Shown here in pieces: positions 44,871-53,668 of a stretch of 64,000 nt of DNA. The position numbers and the translations under genes are program-made. The notes beneath the pieces are model-generated. The model did no database searches and was not told the DNA's origin. It was given only the letters and a program-made list of their open reading frames with translations. Numbering within the stretch: position 1 is the stretch's first letter; each line of letters opens with the position of its first letter. Origin of the DNA: Bradyrhizobium erythrophlei (GTDB taxonomy: Bacteria > Pseudomonadota > Alphaproteobacteria > Rhizobiales > Xanthobacteraceae); NCBI GenBank assembly GCA_900129675.1, contig FSRD01000001.1:5135501-5199500 (forward strand), in the 5' to 3' direction.

Positions 44871-47800
44871 ATGCGAAGCCGACGGCTTCGCCCGCGACCG
44901 TATCTTGAGGCTGAAAGTAGTTTTGGAATGGGGCGAACGGCTGCCGCTGGAAACTGGTCGCTGGGCCGCGCATTGGCGCGGGCGGCCAGGTATTGCATCG
45001 GCCTGCCGTCATCGCGCTCGATCATCCTTGTCCTCGCCGGTTTGACGCTGTCCTTGCCCTGCCGAGCGCAGGATCTGGCCAAACAAGACCCGGTCAAGGG
45101 CGAGGCGAGTTTTTCGGCCGCCGGCGGTTACGCCCGGCTGGTGCTGAAGCTCGCCGAGGACGTCGAATCCGAAGTCACCACGGCCGGTTCGATCATCGTG
45201 ATCCGGTTCAAGCGTCCGGTGGACATTCCGGTCGACAAATTGTCGGACGCGGTGCCCGACTATGTCGGCTCCGCACGGCGCGATCCCGACGGTTCCGCGA
45301 TCCGGCTGTCGCTACAGCGCCGGGCGACCGTCAACACCATGACCGCGGGCGAGCGGATATTCGTCGACTTCCTGCCCGACAGCTGGACCGGCCCGCCGCC
45401 CTCGCTGCCGCAGGAAGTCATTCGCGAATTGTCGGAGCGCGCGCGAATTGCCGAACGCGCGCTTCGCTTGCAGCGCGCGGCCGCGGCGTCGAAGAGAAAA
45501 CCGCCGGTTCGCGTCCGCGCCTCGGTGCAGCCGACATTCGTCCGCTTCGTGTTTGAAATGCCCGACGGCGTCAATGTTTCGTCAGTGCTCAACGACCAGA
45601 AGCTGACATTGCAGTTCAACAGCGTGCTGGCCTTCGATCTGGCGGACGCCAAGGTGGCGGCGCCGCCGAACATCGCCTCGATCAACCAGCGGGTCGATGT
45701 CGATTCTTCGGCGGTCGACATCACGCTGATCGGCGAAGTCGACGTCCACTCGTTCCGCGACGAGAAGAACTACATCATCGACGTCGCTTTCCAGCAGGCC
45801 GAAAAGTCCGCCGCGGCCGAGTTGCCGGCCGCGGTTACGGCGCTCGCCCCGGCCGCCGCACACGCTCCGGCGCCGGACAAGCCGGTGGCGATGACGCCGG
45901 CCCGCGACAGACTGGCCAGGGAGTCGATGCCGCCGCAACAGCCGGCGCAAGTCGCACCGGTAACCTCGGAGATGTTCGCCGAGGAGGCCAAGCTCGAGAT
46001 CAAGCCCGAACAGGCCGCCAACGCAGCGCCCGCGGCGGAGCAGGCAGCGCCGGCGGCGGAGAAGGCCGCCGCAGAGATCGCAGCACCTACGGTCGAGAAG
46101 GTTACGGCTGACAAGGCTGCGCCCGAGGCGGCTTCGCCTGCGCCCGAGATGGCTGCTCCCCAGGAGGCACCGAAAGCGGGGCATCCGGTGGAGGAGAAGC
46201 AGACCGCCGCAAGCGAGGCCGCGAAGCCTGCACCGGCGGCCCCGGAAACGCCGGCGCGCGCGGCGGAGGCGCCGTCAAGGATACCGCCCGCCGCGTCCCC
46301 ACGTTCGGCCGAAAATCGCGGAACCGGCAAAGCGGTTGCCGTCGACGCGCAGCGGGACAGCGACGGCTTTCGCGTGACGTTTTCGTTCGGTGCGGCAACA
46401 CCCGCGGCGATGTTTCGCCGCGCCGACACCGTGTGGCTGGTGTTCGATTCGAACAGGGCGATCGACGTCGAGCCGATCCGCGCCAAGGCCGGCGCGATCA
46501 TCGGCGACGTCAGCCGGTTGCCGCTGGAAAAAGGCCAGGCCATCCGGTTTCGTCTCAACCGCCCGCAGATGCCGTCGCTGACCGGCGACGACCGCGCCAC
46601 CGGCGAGAGTTGGACGCTGACATTTGCCGACCGGGTGCAAACGCCGCCGCTGCCGCTGACGGTGATCCGCAACATCACCGACCCCGCGCTCGCCAATGTC
46701 AGCGTGCCGCTGGCGAACCCCGGCATGCTGCACCGGCTGGTCGATCCCGACGCCGGCGATACGCTCTGGGTGGTGACCGCGCCGCCGCCGACCCGCGGCT
46801 TCATCAAGCGGCAGGATTTCGTCGAGCTGTCGCTTCTTGAATCCGTTCAAGGCGTGGTGGTTCGTCCGAACTCCGACGATGTCAGCGCCGAGGTCGGCGC
46901 CGACCAGGTCATGTTGGGCCGGCCGGGCGGTCTTACGCTGTCATCGGCCGACGTCGCGGCCGAACGCGCCACCGCCGCGGTCCGTCCGCTGTTCGACCTC
47001 AACGAATGGCGCAAGAACCGGGAGGAGAAATTTCTCGCCCGGCTGGATGCGCTGATCACTGCTGCGGCCGCAGCCGCGCCCGACCAGCGCTCACAGGCCC
47101 GGCTCGACCTTGCCGATTTCTACATGGCGAACGGGATGTATGAGGAAGCCCACGGCCTCGCCAATCTGATCCTCTCGGAGACCAAGCAGGGGACCGAGGA
47201 AGCCGGCGTGATGATGGTGCGTGCGGTCTCCGGCATCCTGATCGGCCGGCCGGACCGGGGATTGAAGGATCTCGCCAATCCCGCGATCGGAAACGGCTAC
47301 GATTCCCAATTGTGGCAGGCGCTGGCCTTTGCGCGCCAGGGCAAATGGGCGGACGCGCGCGAGAAGTTCAAGAACGCGGAATTCTCGATCGCGGTGCTGC
47401 CGCTGGAGCTGCAGCGCATCGTGGCCGCGGAGGCGATGCGGGCATCGCTCGAAGTGAAGGATTATGCCGGCGCCTCGCGCCGCCGCAGCGAGCTCGAAGT
47501 GGTCGGCGTCCCCAAAGAGATGAAGCCTTCGGTCGCGGTGTTGCGCGGGCGGCTCGCCGAGGCGCTCGGACACGACAAGGACGCGCTCGATGAGTACAGG
47601 TTAGCGGCCAACTCCGCCGACCGGTCCGCGGCGGCCGAAGGCAGGCTGCTCGAGGTGTTGCTGCGGCAGAAGCGCGGCGAACTCGGCCAGGCCGAGGTCC
47701 TGCGCGAGCTGGAGACGCTGTCGGCGATCTGGCGCGGCGACGGGATCGAGGTGAAGACGCTGCAGACTTTGGCGCGCATCTATGCCGATACCGGGCGCTA

Positions 47801-48776
47801 TTCCGAATCGTTCGCCGCGGTCAGGACCGCGACAAGGCTGCAGCCGAATTCCGAGCTGTCGCGGCAAGGCCAGGATGCGGCGTCGGCGCTGTTCGCGCAA
47901 TTGTATCTCAGCCCCAAGGGCGAGGACATGAAGCCGATCGATGCGCTCGGCATGTTCTACGAAAACCGCGAGCTGACGCCGATCGGCCGGCGCGGCGACG
48001 AGATGATCCGGCGGCTGGCGGACCGGCTGGTCGCGGTCGACCTGCTCGATCAGGCAGCCGAGCTGTTGCAATATCAGATCGACAAGCGGCTGGAGGGGGC
48101 CGCGCGCGCGCAGGTGGCGGCAAAGCTTGCAATGGTCTATCTGACCAACCGCAAGCCGGACCGCGCGATCGCCGCCCTTCGCACCACCCGGATCGCGGAT
48201 CTGTCCGGGGAGTTGCGGCAGCAGCGGCTGCTGCTGGAGGCACGCGCGCAAAGCGACGTCGGGCGCCACGATCTCGCGCTCGACATCATCTCCAATATCA
48301 CCGGGCCCGAGGCGATCCGGCTGCGCTCCGACATCTACTGGGCCTCGCGGCACTGGCGCGAGGCCTCCGAACAGATCGAATTGTACTATGCCGATCGCTG
48401 GCGTGACTTCACGCCGCTCAACGCCGCTGAGAAGGGCGACGTGATCCGCGCCGTGGTCGGATATGCTCTGGCGGAAGATGCCATCGGCCTGGCGCGATTC
48501 CGCGAGAAATACGCGCCCTTGATGATCGGCGAGGCGGACCGGTTGGCGTTCGACACCGCCAGCAAGCCAGCCACCTCCAGCAGCGCCGAATTCGCCCAGA
48601 TCGCCAAGATGGCCGCCAGTGTCGATACGCTCGACGGCTTCATCCGCGAAATGAAGACCCGTTTCCCGGACGCCACCGCGCGCGCGCCGCTGCCGCCGGA
48701 AGCCAGGACCGACCCGGTCCACACCGGTTCCCTGCCGGCGATTGTCGGATTGAAGCAGGTCCGCGCGGCGCGATAA
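44871..48776 (+). CDS. Large AMIN-like/TPR protein
   Basis: 1301 residues. After an Arg-rich leader, SIILVLAGLTLSLPCRAQD is the likely signal peptide. Three AMIN-like strand-rich segments follow: YARLVLKLAEDVESEVTTAG, VRFVFEMPDGVNVSSVLNDQ and, after a long Ala/Pro/Glu-rich spacer (about residues 320-480), FRVTFSFGAATPAAMFRRAD. The C-terminal 650 residues are helical repeats of the TPR type (DLADFYMANGMYEEAHGLAN, LARIYADTGRYSESFAAVRT, KLAMVYLTNRKPDRAIAALR). AMIN segments bind cell wall or secretion complexes and TPRs bind proteins, so a periplasmic scaffold for the flagellum is plausible. It begins 45 bases after motE and probably ends this operon. Confidence 0.8.
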   Translation: MRSRRLRPRPYLEAESSFGMGRTAAAGNWSLGRALARAARYCIGLPSSRSIILVLAGLTLSLPCRAQDLAKQDPVKGEASFSAAGGYARLVLKLAEDVESEVTTAGSIIVIRFKRPVDIPVDKLSDAVPDYVGSARRDPDGSAIRLSLQRRATVNTMTAGERIFVDFLPDSWTGPPPSLPQEVIRELSERARIAERALRLQRAAAASKRKPPVRVRASVQPTFVRFVFEMPDGVNVSSVLNDQKLTLQFNSVLAFDLADAKVAAPPNIASINQRVDVDSSAVDITLIGEVDVHSFRDEKNYIIDVAFQQAEKSAAAELPAAVTALAPAAAHAPAPDKPVAMTPARDRLARESMPPQQPAQVAPVTSEMFAEEAKLEIKPEQAANAAPAAEQAAPAAEKAAAEIAAPTVEKVTADKAAPEAASPAPEMAAPQEAPKAGHPVEEKQTAASEAAKPAPAAPETPARAAEAPSRIPPAASPRSAENRGTGKAVAVDAQRDSDGFRVTFSFGAATPAAMFRRADTVWLVFDSNRAIDVEPIRAKAGAIIGDVSRLPLEKGQAIRFRLNRPQMPSLTGDDRATGESWTLTFADRVQTPPLPLTVIRNITDPALANVSVPLANPGMLHRLVDPDAGDTLWVVTAPPPTRGFIKRQDFVELSLLESVQGVVVRPNSDDVSAEVGADQVMLGRPGGLTLSSADVAAERATAAVRPLFDLNEWRKNREEKFLARLDALITAAAAAAPDQRSQARLDLADFYMANGMYEEAHGLANLILSETKQGTEEAGVMMVRAVSGILIGRPDRGLKDLANPAIGNGYDSQLWQALAFARQGKWADAREKFKNAEFSIAVLPLELQRIVAAEAMRASLEVKDYAGASRRRSELEVVGVPKEMKPSVAVLRGRLAEALGHDKDALDEYRLAANSADRSAAAEGRLLEVLLRQKRGELGQAEVLRELETLSAIWRGDGIEVKTLQTLARIYADTGRYSESFAAVRTATRLQPNSELSRQGQDAASALFAQLYLSPKGEDMKPIDALGMFYENRELTPIGRRGDEMIRRLADRLVAVDLLDQAAELLQYQIDKRLEGAARAQVAAKLAMVYLTNRKPDRAIAALRTTRIADLSGELRQQRLLLEARAQSDVGRHDLALDIISNITGPEAIRLRSDIYWASRHWREASEQIELYYADRWRDFTPLNAAEKGDVIRAVVGYALAEDAIGLARFREKYAPLMIGEADRLAFDTASKPATSSSAEFAQIAKMAASVDTLDGFIREMKTRFPDATARAPLPPEARTDPVHTGSLPAIVGLKQVRAAR

Positions 48777-48856
48777 CGTTTCCTTCGTCCTCTCGACAGA
48801 TGCCCGCCGACGCGGCAACCTGTAGCGAACAATACTTTGGGGAGGACGCCGTCACC

Positions 48857-49093
48857 ATGAGCAAGCAAGTGAAGACCGAAGCCGAACTCATTGCGATGGC
48901 GGCAGCCGAATTGAAGGTTCACGTCGATTGTCCGGATGGAATGGTCATCTCCGTGATCCCCGACGGCGATAGCTGGGAATTCCGCGCCAAGGCCGATGCG
49001 GCGACGGTCGCCAAACCTGGCTATCCCGAATGCGTCGCGATGCTGGTGCAGATCGGCGACCATCTCAGCAAGCAGTATGACGTGAAGGGGTGA
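48857..49093 (+). CDS. Conserved hypothetical protein, 78 residues
   Basis: MSKQVKTEAELIAMAAAELK, VHVDCPDGMVISVIPDGDSW, EFRAKADAATVAKPGYPECV, AMLVQIGDHLSKQYDVKG. A helix, a strand pair with DGDSWEF and a final helix make a small compact domain, common in Bradyrhizobium without a name that I know. GAGGAC lies upstream of the ATG. It follows the large TPR gene by 80 bases. Confidence 0.7.
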   Translation: MSKQVKTEAELIAMAAAELKVHVDCPDGMVISVIPDGDSWEFRAKADAATVAKPGYPECVAMLVQIGDHLSKQYDVKG

Positions 49094-49208
49094 GCACGCG
49101 ATGCCCGGTCATTACAGGCCGTGCGTTGGCGCAAGGCGAACGCCGCCAAGATCTGCGCGGTAGCCATCCGAACCATTGGAATATTGTCGCGGGCGCGCCG
49201 CGCCTGCT

Positions 49209-49886
49209 TTACGCCTGCAGTCGCAGCTGGGCCCGGGCAACGCCCGGGTTTTCCGTTTCCGCAAAACCCGCTTGCAAGACTTCTTCGCGCTTGTGACGAA
49301 GATGCGTACGCAGGATGTGCGCCAGTCCCAGTGCATCGCGGCGCCGCAGCGCATTCAGGATCGCCTCGTGCTCCTGCAGCGCCAACTCCCAGCGCGGCGG
49401 CGTCATCGGGGTCACATAGCGGGCGCGGCGGATGCGCGCGGTCACCGATTCATAAAGCCCTGAGAGCACCGGGTTGCCGGCGGCGGTGACGATGGCCTCG
49501 TGGATCGCGCGGTTGCAGCGGTAGTACTGCAGCAAATCGTTGTCTTGGTAGTGCTGCGCCATCGCGGCGTGGGCGGCGGCGACGGCGGCGATCTCCGCAT
49601 CGGTGATGCGTTCGCAGGCGAGTTCGCCGGCCAGGGCCTCCAGTCCCTGGCAGACCTCGAACAGGTCACGCATGTCCTTGTCGGTCAGCTTGGCTGCGCG
49701 CGAGCCACGGTTGGGCAGGAGTTGGACGAGGCCCTCGGCGGCGAGCACCTTGAGCGCCTCGCGCAGCGGCGTGCGCGAAATTTGCAGCTTCTCGCAGAGG
49801 TCGCGTTCGGGAATCCGCGCCCCGGGCGGAATTTCGCCTTCGAGCAGCATCGCGCGGACCCGGCCGACGACCTCCTCATGCAGCAT
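49209..49886 (-). CDS. GntR regulator, FadR/FCD subfamily
   Basis: 225 residues. The N-terminal winged helix has IPPGARIPERDLCEKLQISR TPLREALKVLAAEGLVQLLP NRGSRAAKL; the FCD effector domain follows with LFEVCQGLEALAGELACERI, NRAIHEAIVTAAGNPVLSGL YESVTARIRRARYVTPMTPP and ALRRRDALGLAHILRTHLRH, including the His and Asp/Asn positions that bind metal in FCD proteins. It diverges from the catabolic operon at 50014 and is its probable repressor, with two palindromes between them. Confidence 0.92.
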   Translation of the reverse strand: MLHEEVVGRVRAMLLEGEIPPGARIPERDLCEKLQISRTPLREALKVLAAEGLVQLLPNRGSRAAKLTDKDMRDLFEVCQGLEALAGELACERITDAEIAAVAAAHAAMAQHYQDNDLLQYYRCNRAIHEAIVTAAGNPVLSGLYESVTARIRRARYVTPMTPPRWELALQEHEAILNALRRRDALGLAHILRTHLRHKREEVLQAGFAETENPGVARAQLRLQA

Positions 49887-49905
49887 GGTTCCGTCGATCC
49901 TTTAT

Positions 49906-49981
49906 TTTTGAATTCAAAATGGTCAATAACATCGGAAACATGAAAGTTCCAGCTTGATAAATCCAAATTTTGCATTCAAAA
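49906..49981. promoter_or_regulatory. Two GntR operator-like palindromes
   Basis: TTTTGAATTCAAAA at 49906-49919 is a perfect palindrome; TTTTGCATTCAAAA at 49968-49981 differs in one base. Both lie between the divergent regulator and the crotonase gene, 62 bases apart centre to centre. Confidence 0.7.
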
Positions 49982-50013
49982 TCTGAAAAACTAGAAAAGG
50001 GAAGGCTTGGGGG

Positions 50014-50811
50014 ATGAACCAGCAACTAGCCGAGCGGGAGGATCTCCTCTTCACGCTCGACGACGGCATCGGCCGGATCGTCTTCAATCGCCCGCAGGCC
50101 AGGAACGCCTTCACCTTCGAAATGTATGAGCGGCTCGCCGAGATCTGCGATCGGGCCAACACCGACCGCGCCATCAAGGTGCTCGTGCTGCGGGGCGCCG
50201 GCGACAAGGCCTTCGCCGCCGGCACCGATATCAACCAGTTCCGCGCCTTCGAGACGCCGCAGGACGGTATCGATTACGAGCGTCGCATCGATCGCGTGCT
50301 CACCACGCTCGAACAATGCCGGGTGCCGACCATCGCTGCGATCACCGGTGCCTGCACCGGCGGCGGTGCGGCCATCGCGGCCACCTGCGACCTGCGCATC
50401 GGCACCGCGAACACAAAGATCGGATTCCCGATCGCGCGGACGCTGGGCAACTGCCTGTCGATGTCGAATATCAGCCGTCTCACGGCGCTGATCGGTCCGG
50501 CCCGGGTGAAAGACCTGATTTTCTCGGCGCGGCTCGTCGGGGCGGAGGAGGCGGCCTCGGTCGGCCTGCTCACCGAAGTCGTCGACGATCTGGCCGCACT
50601 CGACAAGCGTGCCGATGAAGTCGCGCGGCTTGTCGCAAGCCACGCGCCGCTGACGCTGAGCGCAACCAAGCACGCGGTGGCGCGATTGCAAAAGCGGCTT
50701 ACGAAGGACGAAGGCGATGACCTGATCCGGATGTGCTACATGAGCCGGGATTTCCGCGAAGGCCTCGACGCGTTTCTCACCAAGCGCGCGCCGCAATGGC
50801 GCGGCGAGTAG
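50014..50811 (+). CDS. Enoyl-CoA hydratase/isomerase (crotonase)
   Basis: 265 residues. Oxyanion-hole segments GDKAFAAGTDINQFRAFE and ITGACTGGGAAIAATCDLRI G, and the C-terminal MCYMSRDFREGLDAFLTKRA PQWRG (trimer contact). The usual position of the first catalytic Glu of hydratases reads within IGFPIARTLGNCLSMSN, without an obvious Glu, so it may be an isomerase, lyase or hydrolase of the superfamily rather than a hydratase. First gene of the operon; the next begins nine bases later. Confidence 0.88.
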   Translation: MNQQLAEREDLLFTLDDGIGRIVFNRPQARNAFTFEMYERLAEICDRANTDRAIKVLVLRGAGDKAFAAGTDINQFRAFETPQDGIDYERRIDRVLTTLEQCRVPTIAAITGACTGGGAAIAATCDLRIGTANTKIGFPIARTLGNCLSMSNISRLTALIGPARVKDLIFSARLVGAEEAASVGLLTEVVDDLAALDKRADEVARLVASHAPLTLSATKHAVARLQKRLTKDEGDDLIRMCYMSRDFREGLDAFLTKRAPQWRGE

Positions 50812-50820
50812 GAGGGCGCA

Positions 50821-52085
50821 TGCCGACCCGCAACGACAATACCCGCGCGCGCGCTTCGGGACCGCTTGCCGGCCTCAAGGTGGTCGATCTCACCCATGTG
50901 ATGGCGGGCCCGACCTGCACCTTGATGCTGGCCGATATGGGCGCCGACGTCATCAAGATCGAGAAATCGCCGAACGGCGACGATACCAGGCATTCGATCC
51001 CGCCGAAGATCGGCGACGAGGCCGCATCCTTCCTGATGATGAACCGCAACAAGCGCGGCATCGTGCTCGATCTGAAGACGGCGGGCGGCAAGGCCGTGCT
51101 GCGGCGGCTGATCGCCGAAGCGGACGTCCTGGTGGAGAATTTCGCGCCGGGGGCGATGGAGCGGCTCGGCTTCGGCTACGAGGATCTGCACAAGGATTTT
51201 CCGGCGCTGATCTATTGTTCGCTGTCGGGTTTCGGCCGCACCGGTCCCTACAAGGATCGCCGCGGCTTCGATCTGGTCGCGCAGGCGATGAGCGGCATCA
51301 TGAGCTTCACCGGCGAACGTCCGGACGGACCGCCGGTGAAATGCGGACCGCCCTTGTCGGATATCACCGCAGGGCTTTTGGCCAGCATGGGCATCCTCGC
51401 CGCCTACACGCATCGGCTGAAGACCGGCGAAGGCCAATGGGTCGAGACCTCGCTCTACGAGGCGGCGCTGGTTCAGACCTATTGGCAGTCGACGATTGCG
51501 CTCGCGACCAACGTGGCGCCGCGTGCCATGGGCTCGGCGCATCCATTGAACGCGCCTTACCAGGCTTTCGAGGCGTCGGACGGCTGGCTCGTGGTCGGCG
51601 GCGCCAACAGGAAGCACTGGCTATTGATGCTGGAGGCGCTCGGCGCGCCGGAGCTGGCATCCGATCCGCGCTTTGTGAACGGCTCCGACCGCATGGCGCA
51701 TCTTGCCGAGCTCGAAGCGGTGTTGAGCCGGCATTTCCAGACCCGCACCAGGGCGCATTGGCTGGCCGCGCTCGAGGAGAAAGGCGTGCCCTGCGGTCCC
51801 GTCCACGACATGCTGCAGGCGCTTGAGGATCCGCAGACGCTGGCGCGCGAGATGGTGGTTGAGGTCGAGCATTCGACGATCGGACCGGTCAAGACCATCG
51901 GCCTCCCGGTCAAGTTCTCGGCGACGCCGGGCAAGGTGCGCTCGGGCGCACCGGTCTATGGCGAGCACACCCGCGAAGTCTTGCGCGAATACGGTTTCGA
52001 CGAAAAGCAAATCGAGGCGCTCGAAAGCGAAGGAGCGGTCGTTGCCGCTTCCGTCAGCCGCAAGGCCGGCCAGCAGGTCGCCTGA
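50821..52085 (+). CDS. Class III CoA-transferase (CaiB/BaiF)
   Basis: 421 residues from MPTRNDNTRARASGPLAGLK VVDLTHVMAGPTCTLMLADM GADVIKIE, preceded by GGAGG. Family motifs: NRNKRGIVLDLKTAGGKAVL, DVLVENFAPGAMERLGFGYE, SLSGFGRTGPYKDRRGFDLV AQAMSG with the catalytic Asp, and GVPCGPVHDMLQALEDPQTL AREMVVE. It moves CoA from a donor acyl-CoA to a free acid, giving the substrate for the crotonase. The longer frame from 50733 overlaps the previous gene and is not used. Confidence 0.93.
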
Positions 52086-52135
52086 TCAACAGTCCAACAT
52101 ACTCTTCTTCAAAAAAACAACGAGACGGGGGAAAC

Positions 52136-53128
52136 ATGAACATCACGTCAAGACTTCTGTTGTCCACGGCCGCGATCCTGCTCGCCGGCGCTGCGCCTGC
52201 TTGCGCGGCCTGGCAGCCGCAGAAACCGATCGAGTTCGTGGCGACGGCGGGGCCGGGCGGCGGCACCGACAATCTTGCCCGCGCCGTGCAGAACATCGTC
52301 ACCAAATACAAACTGACCGACCAGCCGGTGGTGGTCGTCAACAAGGCCGGCGGCAGCGGCGCCGAAGGTTACGTCTATGGCAAGGCTTCGGCCGGCGATC
52401 CCTACAAGGTGATCTTCGGCACCTCGAACGCCTGGCAGCAGCCGCTGGTGTCCAAGGTTGCGTTCAACTACACCGATCTCACGCCGATCGCGGCGATGGC
52501 GCAGGACGAGTTCCTGCTCTGGGTGAAACAGGACGCGCCCTACAAGACCGCCACGGACTTTCTCAAGGCGGCGGCCTCAGGCGATTTCAAGATGGGCGGC
52601 GCGCAGTCGAAGGATACCGACGAAGTGCTCACCCGCCTGATCGAGAAGGCCGCGCACGTGAAGTTCACCTATATTCCCTTCAAGAGCGGCGCCGAGGCCG
52701 CGGTGCAACTGGCCGGAGGCCACATCGACTCCCACGTCAATAATCCGAGCGAAAGCCTCGGACAGTGGCGCGGCGGCACGCAGCGCCCGCTCTGCGCCTT
52801 CAGCCCCAAGCGGTTGCCGCAAGGGCCGAAGATCACCGCGACCGAAGGCTGGAGCGACATTCCGACCTGCGTCGAGCAAGGCCTCGCCATCTCCCAGTAC
52901 GAGCAGCCGCGCACGGTATGGCTGCCGGGCAAGGTCAGCGCCGACCAGACCGCGTTCTATCAGGATCTCATGAAGAAGGTTCAGGCGACGCCGGAGTGGA
53001 AGGACTACATCGAGAAAAGCTCGCAGGTCGACACATTCCTCAGCGGCGATGCGTTCGACAAATTCATCAAGGAGGATCTCGAGCATCTGAAGCAGGTAGC
53101 GGCCGAGCAGGGCTGGTTGGTCAAGTGA
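52136..53128 (+). CDS. TctC-family periplasmic binding protein
   Basis: 330 residues. Signal peptide MNITSRLLLSTAAILLAGAA PACAA. IEFVATAGPGGGTDNLARAV QNIVTKYKL, VVNKAGGSGAEGYVYGKASA, YIPFKSGAEAAVQLAGGHID SHVNNPSE and TCVEQGLAISQYEQPRTVWL are Bug/TctC features: the GGGTD loop and the aspartate-containing gate bind a carboxylate group. It delivers the ligand to the TctB-TctA transporter encoded next. Ligand not predictable. Confidence 0.93.
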   Translation: MNITSRLLLSTAAILLAGAAPACAAWQPQKPIEFVATAGPGGGTDNLARAVQNIVTKYKLTDQPVVVVNKAGGSGAEGYVYGKASAGDPYKVIFGTSNAWQQPLVSKVAFNYTDLTPIAAMAQDEFLLWVKQDAPYKTATDFLKAAASGDFKMGGAQSKDTDEVLTRLIEKAAHVKFTYIPFKSGAEAAVQLAGGHIDSHVNNPSESLGQWRGGTQRPLCAFSPKRLPQGPKITATEGWSDIPTCVEQGLAISQYEQPRTVWLPGKVSADQTAFYQDLMKKVQATPEWKDYIEKSSQVDTFLSGDAFDKFIKEDLEHLKQVAAEQGWLVK

Positions 53129-53189
53129 ACGGACCGGGGCGGTGTGAACGAGGATCACACCGCGGCCTGATGCGCGGCGGGAGGCATCG

Positions 53190-53657
53190 ATGATATCGCG
53201 ACGGGTGCTCGAGGTTTCGACGGCGGCGCTGACCGGGAGTTTTGGTCTCGCGGTCGCCGTCTCGAGCATCGAAAACGGCATCGGCTGGTCCACGGCGGGC
53301 GTCGATTCCGGCACGTTCCCTTTCCTTGCCGGGGTCATCATCGTTCTCGGCAGCCTTTACAATTTCGGACGCGGCGCGCTGACGGGGGCCGCCGTGGTGG
53401 TCTCGCGTTCCGACCTACGCCGCATAGCGGCGTTGTTCGTTCCGGCCGCGATCTTTATCGGCGTCATTCCGGCGATCGGCATGTATCTGGCTTCCGCGGG
53501 CTATATGTTCGGGGTGCTGGCGCTGCCGAAACATCAATCGCTGCTGCGTTCGCTCATCATCGCAGCCCTAACGCCGGTCGCGCTCTACGTCGTGTTCGAG
53601 CGCCTGTTCCTGGTGACGCTGCCGCACGGCGCGCTCGCCGCCGCGCTCGGCTTCTGA
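53190..53657 (+). CDS. TctB-family small membrane subunit
   Basis: 155 residues with four membrane segments: ALTGSFGLAVAVSSIE, TFPFLAGVIIVLGSLYNFGR, IAALFVPAAIFIGVIPAIGM YLASAGYMFGVLAL and SLIIAALTPVALYVVFERLF. The GVDSGTFPF motif near the first loop is typical of TctB. It is the small integral subunit of the tripartite tricarboxylate transporter, followed 11 bases later by tctA. Confidence 0.88.
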   Translation: MISRRVLEVSTAALTGSFGLAVAVSSIENGIGWSTAGVDSGTFPFLAGVIIVLGSLYNFGRGALTGAAVVVSRSDLRRIAALFVPAAIFIGVIPAIGMYLASAGYMFGVLALPKHQSLLRSLIIAALTPVALYVVFERLFLVTLPHGALAAALGF

Positions 53658-53668
53658 CGGGGGCGGCG

